This document shows positions 1-8,542 of a stretch of DNA of 29,882 bases, one piece after another (position 1 is the first letter of the stretch; each line of letters begins with the position of its first letter). Position numbers and translations under genes: made by a program. The stretch is taken from the NCBI GenBank assembly GCA_002284615.2, contig MU069454.1:101844-131725 (forward strand). The letters are read 5' to 3'. The notes beneath the pieces were generated by a model. That model saw only the letters and a list, made by a program, of their open reading frames with translations, was not told the DNA's origin and made no database searches. This DNA comes from Dunaliella salina. Its lineage: Eukaryota > Chlorophyta > Chlorophyceae > Chlamydomonadales > Dunaliellaceae.

Positions 1-2
1 GG

Positions 3-745
3 GGTGATGGGAGGCGGCCAGAGCATGGCGGCCTTTGCTTGGTGTGGCTTGGGGTGTTGGGAGGCCTGGAGCGGGCCTTGGCTTGGTGTGGCTTGGGTGA
101 GCGTATGTTCTAGCAGCCTGATGTGGGAAAGAACAGAGCCGCCAGAGAGAATGTGTGAGCCCATGGCCATGTTAAAAGCATGTAAAAGACAGAATGCTTT
201 GTCTTGAGCTTCCATGTATGGCTGTGGGCAAGGGTAGCCATTCTGGGACGTTTTGTGCTTAAGGACAAAGATCTCAAAGGTATGAGCCATGCCTCCCCAA
301 TTTTGTGAGTTTTTATCATCTGTGATGATGCTAGGATACATTAGTTCTGAGTCAAATAGATACCAGGAGCTGTTAATTTTCTTGATGGCAAAGGCGTGAC
401 TGATGTTTTTGCCGATGAAGGCATTTGTGGAGTGCCTAGCCGATTCTGTGTTTTGGACATGGAGTTTGTTTTCCAGTGTTCCCAGAACATCTTCAATTTT
501 GTGAGGAGTGAGATTTTGAGTTTCTTCCAGCCACATTTGGATGATGTGGTCCCGAAAACCTGACAAGGGGCTTTGTGCGGCCAATTGACCGTATGAAGAC
601 CATCTCTAATGGTCCCGGGTTTCGGGGTCTGGAGCAGTCGCTATTTTGTGAGCTACAAAAGCTCTCAATGTTTCTGGGCTAACAAGTCTGAGGCCCATCA
701 AGTTGTTCAAGGCGTGTGCCTGACAATTTGAGCCTGTTTGCCTTT
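3..745 (-). pseudogene. Retroelement polyprotein fragment with two Josephin-like cysteine protease motifs
   Basis: I do not recognise an exact family member. Reading from 745 downward, one frame gives a motif Q-T-G-S-N-C-Q-A-H-A-L-N-N (about 740-702) followed by SPETLRAFVAHK. This matches the pattern at the start of Josephin-type papain-fold proteases (Gln, catalytic Cys, then HxLNN). The frame has one TAG at 606-608, then stays open to the window edge. It includes SHAFAIKKINSSWYLFDSE (about 410-350), which fits the catalytic His and Asp region. About 60 residues later a second start motif, QDKAFCLLHAFNMAMG (about 205-155), begins and runs off the window. So there is one broken complete domain followed by the N-terminal half of a second. 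Known background: Dualen/RandI non-LTR elements of Chlamydomonas encode a cysteine protease, so a LINE origin is plausible. No RT is visible here. Confidence 0.5.
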
Positions 746-1105
746 CGAAATAAAAAAATTGGGGGTGCCTACCTTGTGCAAGGCAGGCGACTGGGCTGCA
801 GCAGGACTGTTGTGCCTCCTCAGGGCTCGGTTTGCCAGGCAGGGGGGAGGTTGCTTGCGAGCACAGGCAGAGGCATGGTCTTGGCTAAGGCACCGTTCGT
901 CTGGCCTTGTAATGGGTAGGCTTGTAGGGCAGAGCAGATATTGTTTGCGAGTATAGGCAGAGGAAAGATGCTGTACCTCTGGCATGCTGGTGGGAAGGCG
1001 GGGTGCTGTCATGCTTGCTCCCTGGCATGTTGATAGGAAGGCAGGGAGTGATCCTGCTGGGCTGCTAGCACCTTGCTACCGGCACAATTCTCAAATAAAC
1101 TACCA
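746..1105. other. Low-complexity stretch without a recognisable gene
   Basis: This stretch holds G-rich, loosely repeated words such as 'gcgagyayaggcagaggmaw' (near 857 and 947) and 'tggcatgytggtgggaaggcrggg' (near 980 and 1022). These look like decayed tandem duplications. The open frames across it are compositionally biased and show no conserved motif. Confidence 0.4.
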
Positions 1106-1263
1106 GTTAACTGTTTGTCGGAAGATATGAAATTATTTGAATTCTTCTGGTGTTCCAATGGGGGCGTGTCGTTTACATGTATCGGTTAACTGTTTGTCGG
1201 AAGACATGAAATTATTTGAATTCCTCTGGTGTTCCAATCGGGGCGTGTCGTTTACATGTATCG
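1106..1263. repeat. Two-unit 79-bp tandem duplication
   Basis: Unit 1 is 1106-1184 and unit 2 is 1185-1263. Both start with GTTAACTGTTTGTCGGAAGA and end with TTTACATGTATCG. I count about three mismatches between them, so the duplication is recent compared with the decay around it. The period is not a multiple of three, so it shifts any reading frame crossing it. Confidence 0.9.
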
Positions 1264-2405
1264 GGGAGCGGTCTGGGCCCAGGGTCGTATTATCATTATC
1301 ATTCGAGTCATTTATATGATTACATGAGATGCCACTGTGTCTTTGTCTTTCAAGTTCAAGACGCTTTGTGATGCCTTCCCATTTAATGCAAGGCAGGAGT
1401 GGATCTAAACTTGGATGGAGGAGACATGTCCTCAGGTGCATTATCTTCAGGATGGATAAGAAGTAGTGCAGCTTTGTGGAGGACATTACGTGCAATTTTG
1501 AGCTTGGAAGCTCGTGAGCTGACATGATGAACAAGGTGGGCCACGCTGAGCAGGGCGCTCTGATACCTGGCCTTCCTAGTGGGTGCTTAAGTGGTACTGA
1601 GGATGGTGGCAGCACCTTCCAGCCCATGCAGGGTGAGCCATTGAATCCTCAACTCTAAGTTGGACTGCTCCTTTGCACAGCGCGCATGGAAGCGTCTCTT
1701 GTACTCTCTTTTCTTTTGAGTATCCAGCTTTTGGACTCGTAAATTTTCAGGCATATGTAGACTCAAGTGACACACGCACAAGAAGCAGAAAAGGACCGCT
1801 AGGCCAGAAAGCATGGCAGAGGAAGAGGTATACACTGCCTGTTTCCAATTGGAAGGGTGGCTGCATGTGTGATTGCACCAATTTCTGGACATGGTGCTGC
1901 AAAGCTCAATTACACGCTTTGTAAGTGTACTAAAGTAGTGCTTGCAGCAGCATGCTGTTCCATAGGTGTAGCAAGCAGGTCGACCGGGCCATTGGAGCCT
2001 TGTCGATGTTTGCCAAAGTTGCAGTGGCGCTCTCAGGGGGTATTGTCGGCTGTGCGGTCCGTGGCAGAGGAGTGGTTTGGTAGGAGGAACTGCCAAGCAG
2101 TGGGTGAGTGTGGTGTAACCGCGGAAAATTGCGGTTTGTCTCCCCGGGCCGCAACAATCCCGGGGAGCATGAAGGATGCATGCATTGTCATAGTTGGATG
2201 TATTGGTTTGGTTGTAGGGGGTTACCCATAGCGCTTGGCACACCAGAGGTTGGGATGGCAAGTGGGGATGAGCACAGCGAAACGCCGTTAACACACCGCT
2301 AGGGCGCAGCGGGCACAGCGAAACGCCGTTAACCCCGGTAACCCTTCCAGCAGTACCACTCTGGGTGCACAAGGCCAAATGCGCATGTAGATGCAGATGC
2401 AGCAT
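1133..2405 (-). pseudogene. Long degenerate open frames of unknown identity, possibly retroelement-derived
   Basis: A 272-codon frame is open from 2405 to 1587. It has a hydrophobic run (AMLSGLAVLFCFLCVCHL, about residues 196-213) followed by a basic segment rich in Lys and Arg. Past its stop the same frame continues with about 60 protein-like residues (ALLSVAHLVHHVSSRASKLK), then ends, and a second frame stays open from 1627 to 1133. I recognise no domain. The position, on the same strand and upstream of the protease-like fragment at 745-3, fits an upstream part of the same retroelement, but that is inference. A chance open frame in a biased region is the alternative. Confidence 0.25.
2272..2333. 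repeat. Exact 21-bp direct repeat
   Basis: GCACAGCGAAACGCCGTTAAC occurs at 2272-2292 and again at 2313-2333, with an offset of 41 bp. It is a short local duplication with no evident function. Confidence 0.85.
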
Positions 2406-2812
2406 GATGATCCGTGTACTTCACGAGGTCAACCTTGCGCAGCCAACATTTGCATGAGCCTGTAGGTTTTATGTCTGCTTGTGGAATAGTGGGGGTCGTA
2501 CCAAACGTGATTTAGTTGCACAATTCTGTGTCCAATTTCTGCTGCCATACATTGGTTTCTTTAGGTTTTTCAAAGCTCTGTATTTCAAGATTTGAGAGGG
2601 TAGAATCTGCTGTACGTGTCGAGAGATGAGGCTCGTTCTGTTGTGCTTAAAACTTAAGCAAACACTCATTCAATTTAGGCCATGCATCCTGTAAATCCTC
2701 TGATTCCCAGGAGGGCTTCCAAGTGACCATCCTGAGTTCTTGTTTAGTCTCTAAATGGAAAGCTAGAGGCCTCACCAGAAGGCCCTCAGAACCTACACTA
2801 GACACAGCTAGC
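2406..2812. other. No gene recognised
   Basis: This lies just beyond the C-terminal tail of the minus-strand retroelement ending near 2813, so it could include that element's 3' untranslated region. I see no poly(A)-like tail, repeat or conserved reading frame. Confidence 0.4.
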
Positions 2813-3121
2813 CTAGGAGAGAGCCAGAAACAGATCTAATGGGGATCTGGATGGTTGCTCTTCATGCCTCTGGACGCCCAGACTCTCCTTCTCCCATCCT
2901 CCGCCGCCGCGCGCCCTGCAGACCCCTCCCAGGAGCCCCCTGCGAGCAAAGAGCGTGCCTAGTGTTTTGATATTTGTTAATCTTTGGATGGCATGGTCCC
3001 TAAGCTGGGATGCTAGCGATTTAGCTTTTTGTTTGGTCAGGCCCTGATTTATAAGGGGTATAATTGTACACTCATTGCAAATGGTACGGGCCACACCAAT
3101 TAAGATGATGTGTAAAGTCAC
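2813..3121 (-). pseudogene. C-terminal tail of a LINE-type ORF
   Basis: The open frame of about 100 residues starts with TLHIILIGVARTICNECTI, followed by LINQGLTKQKAKSLASQLRDHAIQRL. This is the kind of helical, basic C-terminal tail that follows the zinc knuckle in some non-LTR elements. It lies downstream of the knuckle-coding segment (3333-4202) on the same strand but in a different frame, so at least one frameshift separates them. The last 35 or so residues (Gly/Arg-rich, from about 2920 down) look less protein-like. Assignment rests on position and general resemblance. Confidence 0.45.
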
Positions 3122-3332
3122 TTTGTTGTTCTTGTTTGGATTCCTTGAGCTGCGGGTTTAAAGTCTGGTTATGGTGTGAGAATGTTGGGTCACTCCACGC
3201 TGTAGAGTGATGGAGGGGTTTTTGTCGGGACAGAATTTTGGTTCAACAAGATGTACGTCCCTGTCTTGAGGAGGGATCTTGGAAGGATCAAGGTGAGTTT
3301 GTCTTCCAGGAAGAGGGCGCACAACGATAGCA

Positions 3333-4202
3333 TCAGGACTGGTTTGGTGCCGGGCAGGGGAGCAGCACCATTAGGGGAAACCCTGTCTGAAATAGCGCTT
3401 GATATGTTCCAGGGACTTGTATGCCCTGATCCAGGAGTCTCTCATTACTGCAGCTATCCATACCAATAAGGGATGAGCCATACCAACCTTTACTGAGGGC
3501 TTTTACACAAAGACTTAGGGCTGCATGGTGTCTGTTGGTGTGCATCACGCTCATTGTTGAGTTTGTACACCTAAGGAGTATGTGCTCAACGTGGTCGATA
3601 TCATCACATAGTAGGCATCTTCCAGAACTAGAAAAGTTGAATTTGAAAGCTTGACTCTGAATGCACAGTGTATTTGTACGATACTTCATTATACTTATTT
3701 GCTGTTCAAGGGTAATTCCTGGGTTTTTCCAGAAGGAATTGCTAATCTCTTTGTTTGCAAGTTGAGAGGTTGAGTCGCGTGATTCCGTGTTTGCTCCGGT
3801 GGTTGGTGGTATGGCATCATTAAGTTTTTGCTTTCTCTGGTAGTGGTAGCCAGAGGTGTCAGCAGAGCTGAGCTTGTGTTTTTTGTGCATGTGTGCTTTA
3901 AGTTTGTCATTCATGCTGTTGAGATAGTGCATGGGGAAAGCGTGGGAGCGGTGTATGCCATTATCTCTTGAGGAGGAGGTCTTCAATGAAAGCCAGTAAA
4001 AATTGTGAAAAGGGTCCCTGGCATCTGGAAATACAGTGTCTATGGTGTCTGAGAGGGCTGCAGTGCGAGCGCAAGCATCAGCTCCCTCATTTCCTATAAT
4101 GCCACAGTGCGCTTTGTAAAAATGGATAGGGTGAGGTGAGTGTTCTAACATGGTTGATATTGCATGAATGAGCTGTGTGTGTAGGTGATACCTCATGCGC
4201 AT
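3333..4202 (-). pseudogene. LINE ORF2 piece: end of RNase H plus CCHC zinc knuckle
   Basis: This 289-codon open frame contains HFYKAHCGIIGNEGADACAR near its start (about 4130-4065). That is the C-terminal block of a LINE RNase H, with the last catalytic Asp in NEGADA. Near 3620-3567 it has C-L-L-C...H-V-E-H-I-L-L-R-C, which fits the CX2CX7HX4C knuckle found near the C-terminus of many non-LTR polyproteins. The rest of the RNase H lies upstream in another frame (4471-4235). The frame ends in a segment unlike the expected tail, and the tail reappears at 3121-2813, so this copy is broken on both sides. Confidence 0.7.
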
Positions 4203-4234
4203 TGGATTAAGGATTTGATTTGAAGTCTTCAGAG

Positions 4235-4500
4235 GCAGGATGCACCATCAGTGGCAATTTTAGTTTGCTTGTGCTGGAGTGCCACAAGGATACCCACAAG
4301 TTCTGCCCTAGCGATGGTATTGGGAGGCCCATATGGTCCATGCATGGCCATTTTGTTTGATGTGTAGTTGTAAACGTTGGGAGGGTTGAGTGGTGTCCCT
4401 TCCCGGTTTGTAATACCTGATCCAGAAAGCGGTGGGGAGTCGTCATCTTTGTGTTTAAATATACTGCCATCAGGGTAGGTGTTTCCCCTTCAGTGCTTGA
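4235..4500 (-). pseudogene. N-terminal part of the same LINE RNase H, frameshifted
   Basis: In the frame that reads GAT-GGC-AGT at 4471-4463, the translation shows DGS (first catalytic Asp), then SGSGITNREG, TIARAELVGILVALQ (catalytic Glu) and KIATDGASC (second Asp). It then hits a stop near 4235. These are the ordered RNase H motifs D-E-D, and the last Asp lies in the next frame below 4202. A frameshift between about 4240 and 4200 therefore splits the domain. The Thr usually preceding DGS is replaced (TYPDGS). The element is clearly inactive. Confidence 0.65.
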
Positions 4501-4702
4501 CTTTAGGTGTGAACATCTTTTTGTAGTTGACAGGGGTGAAGGCTGCCCTTACCAGTGGGCATTTGTGTGAACATTTATGAATGTCAGGGAGAAGTGATTT
4601 GAATTTTTGTTTCTAAGTGTTTGATGCTAGGTGTTGGTGGGTACGCAGTGGCCTGGCAGGATTTGGAGGTTCCAAGGGTAGCCAACAGGCTGGTACATCT
4701 TG

Positions 4703-5235
4703 CTAGAGAAGTTGGAACCAGTCTTTGCTTGCGCTATCTAGCATTACTCTAGCATTAGGATTCCACACAACAATAAGTCGCATAGGATAAGAAGGTGGAG
4801 TGGGCCTGGGTATGGTATCAAACCAGTATTGTGGTGCCTGAAATTGGATTTTTCTCGCTGGAAATTTGGCAAGCACTTTTGCAATTCCTGGGTACTGGCT
4901 AAGCCAACTCATGTAAGCATTACAGCTGCAGCCTCTTCGGTGGGGCAGGAGCATGAAGGTGGCAGCTGGATCTGTGGTTTGGATGGTGGAGTGCACTGCG
5001 TGGCGCAGGATTTTTACATTATTTTGTCCTCATGAGGGGGATGGCCGAAGGAGAAGCCAGTGTAGTGCACAGAGAGGGCGTCTGTGTGCGCTCCAAAGAC
5101 CTGGTCTTGGCAGTTTGTGCTGAAATAGATGTTGTAGACCTCGCCAAATTCAAGGGGGTTGGAAGATCTCTCTGTTGAGACCATGCACCATTTATGCAGG
5201 ACTAATCGGACATGGGGAGGTGTGATGAGCATGTT
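4703..5235 (-). pseudogene. PCIF1-like (N6-adenosine methyltransferase-fold) segment in a retroelement
   Basis: Reading down from 5232, the frame shows, in order, TPPHVRLVLHKW, then SSNPLEF, YNIYFSTNCQDQVFGAHTD (about 5140-5084), a Gly-x-Ser-Phe-Gly-HPPH motif (HPPH at 5043-5032) and, after a stop and frame change at 5016-4996, AATFMLLPHRRG and later MRLIVVWNPNARV. This order resembles the PCIF1 cap-adenosine methyltransferase family: an ASPLN-type block, N-x-YF, a Cys, FG, then the NPPF catalytic motif, a 'sFIvFvPEW'-like strand and a final hydrophobic strand. Here the expected Asn-Pro-Pro-Phe reads His-Pro-Pro-His. The segment is continuous with RNase H downstream and, once the inserted gypsy element is removed, with the frame at 9041-8742. 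The family call is by eye and tentative. Confidence 0.4.
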
Positions 5236-5429
5236 TGTTACGTAGTGCTAACCTCTCAGTGTAAAGGTGTGTGATAATGGGATGAGATCAGGAGACCGGG
5301 TATGCCGGGTTCGGCTCCCGGACACAACACGAGTAATAATTAGGCATACACACCACCCTGGTGTCTCATCCTGATCCATCCATAGGCTAAGGTATTCTGC
5401 TAAGGAATGCGCACTTTGGCTATATAACA
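5236..5429 (+). repeat. 5' LTR of the chromovirus
   Basis: It starts TGTTACGTAGTGC and ends TATATAACA, giving the usual TG...CA ends. It aligns without gaps to 8543-8736. A TATATAA string lies at its very end (5421-5427). A T-arm-like sequence CCGGGTTCGGCTCCCGG is at 5305-5321. Confidence 0.92.
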
Positions 5430-5430
5430 T

Positions 5431-5446
5431 TGGTAGCGGGATAGGC
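5431..5446 (+). promoter_or_regulatory. Primer-binding site
   Basis: TGGTAGCGGGATAGGC begins two bases after the LTR's terminal CA. The first seven bases (TGGTAGC) match the complement of the 3' end of initiator-Met tRNA as used by many gypsy elements. The match then weakens, so either the priming tRNA differs or the site has decayed. Confidence 0.6.
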
Positions 5447-5751
5447 CACACCTTCCGTCCGGCAGAATTCAGCCAGCAGTCCTACACCCTCGCAGCAATA
5501 TTTAGCATTACGACAGCAAGCAAGCTTTGATGTGGAGGCCGAGCTAGCGTGGGAAATCGTGGACGAGGAAGTCCCCGCGGCTGCCCTTCAGTCTCCGGGC
5601 TTTTCCAACGCCGAGCGGCGTATTGAGCTGTTTCAGCACGTTCTCCACGAGGGCTTTGTAGAGGGACACGACGGAGAACTGCTCTCTGTGTGGCAGCATC
5701 CGGAGTTGCGTGGGCCCCCTACCAGTGGGGTTCCAAGTAAGTCTACCTCAC
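5447..5751 (+). other. Leader and deletion junction of the chromovirus
   Basis: Here a full element would carry the leader, gag, protease and the first part of RT. A frame open to 5798 gives about 88 residues with no recognisable gag or protease motif and no ATG at its start, so it may be a gag remnant or chance. The pol frame becomes recognisable only from about 5740, shortly before the YLDD motif. The internal deletion breakpoint is therefore likely near 5690-5740. Confidence 0.5.
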
Positions 5752-7704
5752 ATGCTGGACGCGCTCCCGAGCAAATTTGTACTGGTATATTTGGATGACA
5801 TATTGGTCATGTCTCGCTCTGCGGAGGAGCATGCAAAACATCTGCGGATTGTTTTGGCTCTTTTGAGGAAGCACCAATTGAAGGCTAAGCTCAGTAAATG
5901 TGACTTCAACAAACCTGAGCTGCACTTCTTAGGCCACATTGTAGGCAAGGATGGTGTAAAGGTGGATCCTATCAAGATTGCAGTAATTCAGAAGTGGCCG
6001 AGGTCGAAAACTCTGCGTGAGTTGCAAGCATGCTTGGGTCTTGCGAAATATTTCCACAAGTTTGTGTACCACTTTAGCACTATCATTGCACCTTTGACAG
6101 ATATGTGTGCGAAGGAAGCGGCTAAGGCCTTGGATTGGTCTAATTGGAAGCCAGAGCAAATTGAGGCATTTGAGAAGATCAAGAAAGCGCTAATAACCGC
6201 ACCANTTCTGATAGTGCCAGACAGGGATAAGCCATTTCAAGTGCAAACAGATGCGTCTGTTGTCGGGACAGGAGGAGTACTTTNNCAGGAGGGCAGAGTT
6301 GTGGCTTACACTAGCTCTAAGTNTTCTCCTGCAGAGTACAACTATGGCACCCCTGAGCAAGAGNTACTAGCATTNGTGCGAGCGCTGCAAGTTTGGCGGT
6401 GTTATCTCGAGATGAGCACTGAATGCCAACTTCTGACTGATCATCATNCCCTCNTCTNTTTGCAAANGCAAGCAACGCTNTCCAGGAGNCAAGCAAGGTG
6501 GATGGAGTTTTTGTCCAGGTTTCCATTTGTGATAAAACACATCCCTGGCAAAACAAATGTAGCTGATGCGCTCAGCCGGAACCCAATGCTGTATGATAGT
6601 GCCACACCCGAGTCGGTGGTAGCTGCGGCTACAGGTATAGCCTCACCAAAGTCAAATAGGTGCATGGCGGTAACTGCGGTTACAGGTGCATTGGGTGCTC
6701 AGATGTTTGTTGCTGCGGTAACAAGGGGGAGGGCCAAGGATGCCGCTAGAAGTCTGTGCGCACAGCCCTCAACTGTAAATGATGATAGCGAGCAGAACCC
6801 GCCTCATGGTGAACCCCAACTTTCAGCGCCCACCCTTGAGCAAGGTGGGGGGGAAGAGAGGAGAAGTCCTTGTGCCACATCGGGGACGCCTGATGTAGCT
6901 CACTCGGCACCTCAGAGGAGGAGTCCTTGCACTGCATCGGGGACGCCTAATGCTAGTGACTCGGCACCTAAACTTTCCCACCAAGAAGGACTCTTTGCGG
7001 AAGAGATCCAACAAGCTTATCNCCATGATCCCATGTTTAATGACGTGCATTACACTGCAAAGTTCAAAAAGCGATCTGGTGTTTGGATGTTTGGCAACAG
7101 GGTTGTAGTCCCAAACTGCCGTGTTTTGCGCAACACCATCATCCATGCTTGTCATGATGAGGCCATGAGTGGTCACGTCGGTATTACAAGGACACATGAC
7201 TTAGTGTCTAGGTTCTTCTACTGGGACTCTTTGCAAAGAGGCGTGGAGGACTATGTGAGGACATGNGATGCATGTCAGATGAATAAGGCAAGCAACAAGG
7301 CTTATGCTGGGAAGCTTCAGCCATTGTCTATTCCAGGCAGGCGTTGGGAGCATGTTACCATGGACTTGATAGTCAAGCTTCCTAAGACGCAGAATGGTCA
7401 TGATGCTATCCTAGTCTTTGTGGATAGGCTCTCTAGGATGGTGCACTTAGTGCCCACCACAGAGTCATTAACAGCCTTGGGCTTTGCGAAGCACTTCAGA
7501 GATTGGATCATTAGGCTGCATGGCATGCCTGTTTCAGTACTCTTGGACCGAGGTCCTCAGTTCAATAGCTTATTTTGGGAGCAAGTCACTGCTCTTACTG
7601 GTATGAAGAGACCGATGGGCAGACAGAGAGAACAAACCGTACATTGGAGGAAATGCTGCGAGCATATGTTTCACTTGATCAGGAGGATTGGGATGAACAC
7701 TTAG
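5752..7704 (+). pseudogene. pol: Chromovirus pol fragment: RT C-terminus, RNase H, integrase
   Basis: The frame has the RT catalytic YLDD at 5788-5799, the connection region with FLGHIVGKDGVKVDP, and RNase H with TDAS (Asp at 6250), a Glu in PEQE, TDHH and ADALSR. A linker contains a duplicated 19-residue unit. The integrase follows, with an HHCC finger (HACHDEAMSGH...; the first Cys of the CxxC is hidden by N at 7266) and a DDE core with Asp in MDLI (7363) and LDRGPQF (7546). After TGMK (about 7605) the reading switches frame. [13 protein letters not shown] integrase sequence, including the catalytic Glu region, continues in another frame, so a small frameshifting deletion lies there. RT fingers and palm before YLDD are absent. 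The sequence has at least 12 N bases. Confidence 0.9.
6859..6972 (+). repeat. 57-bp in-frame tandem duplication in the pol linker
   Basis: Two 57-bp units (6859-6915 and 6916-6972) encode RRSPCATSGTPDVAHSAPQ and a diverged copy. The unit keeps the reading frame and lies between RNase H and the integrase finger, where spacer length is usually tolerant. Confidence 0.85.
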
Positions 7705-7910
7705 CGTGTGCAGAGAGATTTCGCCATAAACAACTCTTAGCAGGCGTCAGTTAAGAATACGCCATCCTTTCTCAACTATGGCATGCACCCGCTAATTCTT
7801 GTATCTCTAAGTCTGCCTAGGACGGTGCCCAAAGCACATGAGTTTGTGGAGGGAATTGAGAGCGCACTTGAAAGAGCAAAGAGAGCTTTGCAATCAGAGC
7901 GAAGGACAGG
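7705..7910 (+). pseudogene. Broken middle part of integrase
   Basis: This continues the integrase between the DDE core and the C-terminal domain, but with stops and frame changes. Recognisable pieces include ...SFLNYGMHPL (about 7769-7795) and VPKAHEFVEGIESALERAKRAL (about 7830-7893), which match the usual spacing before the integrase C-terminal domain. Confidence 0.65.
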
Positions 7911-8432
7911 ATGGTAGCACGCGAGAATGCGAAGAGAAGAGAGGTACACTATGAGCCAGGAGACATGGTTCTCTTAAGTACAAGGAACCTCAACCAGCCA
8001 GGTCCAGGCATTAAGAAGCTAAAGCCATCTTACTTGGGTCCTTTTGAAGTTGATTGCATGGTAGGCAAGGCTGCAGTGCGTCTGCACCTGCCCGCACAAT
8101 GGACGCGTATCCATAATGAGTTTCATGTCAGCTTGGTCAAGCATTACAAGGCCAGACCTTGGGGTCAAGAGAGATGGGACTTTGTTGAGCCTCCACCTCC
8201 ATTGCAATATCTTGATGGTGAGCCCATATTTGAGGTTGAAGAGATTAAGGACCATGAGGTTGTCAGAAGAGGAAGGGGATGGTCCTACAACTTCTTCATC
8301 AAATGGAAAGGATATTCAGAGGAGCATGACAAATGGGAACCTGAGAGGAACCTACTAACTTGTGATGAGATGCCGCGGCACTACAAGGCTAGGAATGGTT
8401 TGCCGTGGCATGCCAGAGACCTTAAGCGTTAG
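7911..8432 (+). pseudogene. pol: Integrase C-terminal domain plus chromodomain
   Basis: The 173-codon frame ends at a genuine-looking stop (8430-8432). It starts with REVHYEPGDMVLLSTRNL, the integrase C-terminal beta domain, followed by LGPFEVDCMVGKAAVRLHLP and a conserved IHNEFHVSLVKHY block. The chromodomain (about 8227-8375) has FEVEEIKDHEV, FFIKWKGYSEE and WEPERNL. The aromatic positions that read methyl-lysine (F, W, W) are present, so the chromodomain itself looks intact. Known for the family: chromodomains steer integration toward methylated histone H3. The ATG at 7911 is probably internal to the original polyprotein, because the frame is cut off upstream by frameshifts. Confidence 0.9.
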
Positions 8433-8529
8433 AAGTAGATTTATATGATCAGCAATGCGATTGCGAGTCCTTCAATGCGCTTGAAGGGTGGGGTGCCCAT
8501 CTGGTTGTCAGCCGTGGAAGGCTGAAGCC

Positions 8530-8542
8530 AGGTGGGGGGGAG
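8530..8542 (+). promoter_or_regulatory. Polypurine tract
   Basis: AGGTGGGGGGGAG directly abuts the TG of the 3' LTR, the standard position for the plus-strand primer of reverse transcription. Confidence 0.85.

Noticed and set aside
5421..5427. TATATAA as the LTR promoter TATA box
   Set aside because: It ends two bases before the LTR terminus, leaving no room for R and U5. The LTR ends are supported by the PBS and the target duplication.
5532..5798. An intact gag gene
   Set aside because: The frame lacks an ATG, is only 88 codons long, and has no gag or zinc-knuckle motif.
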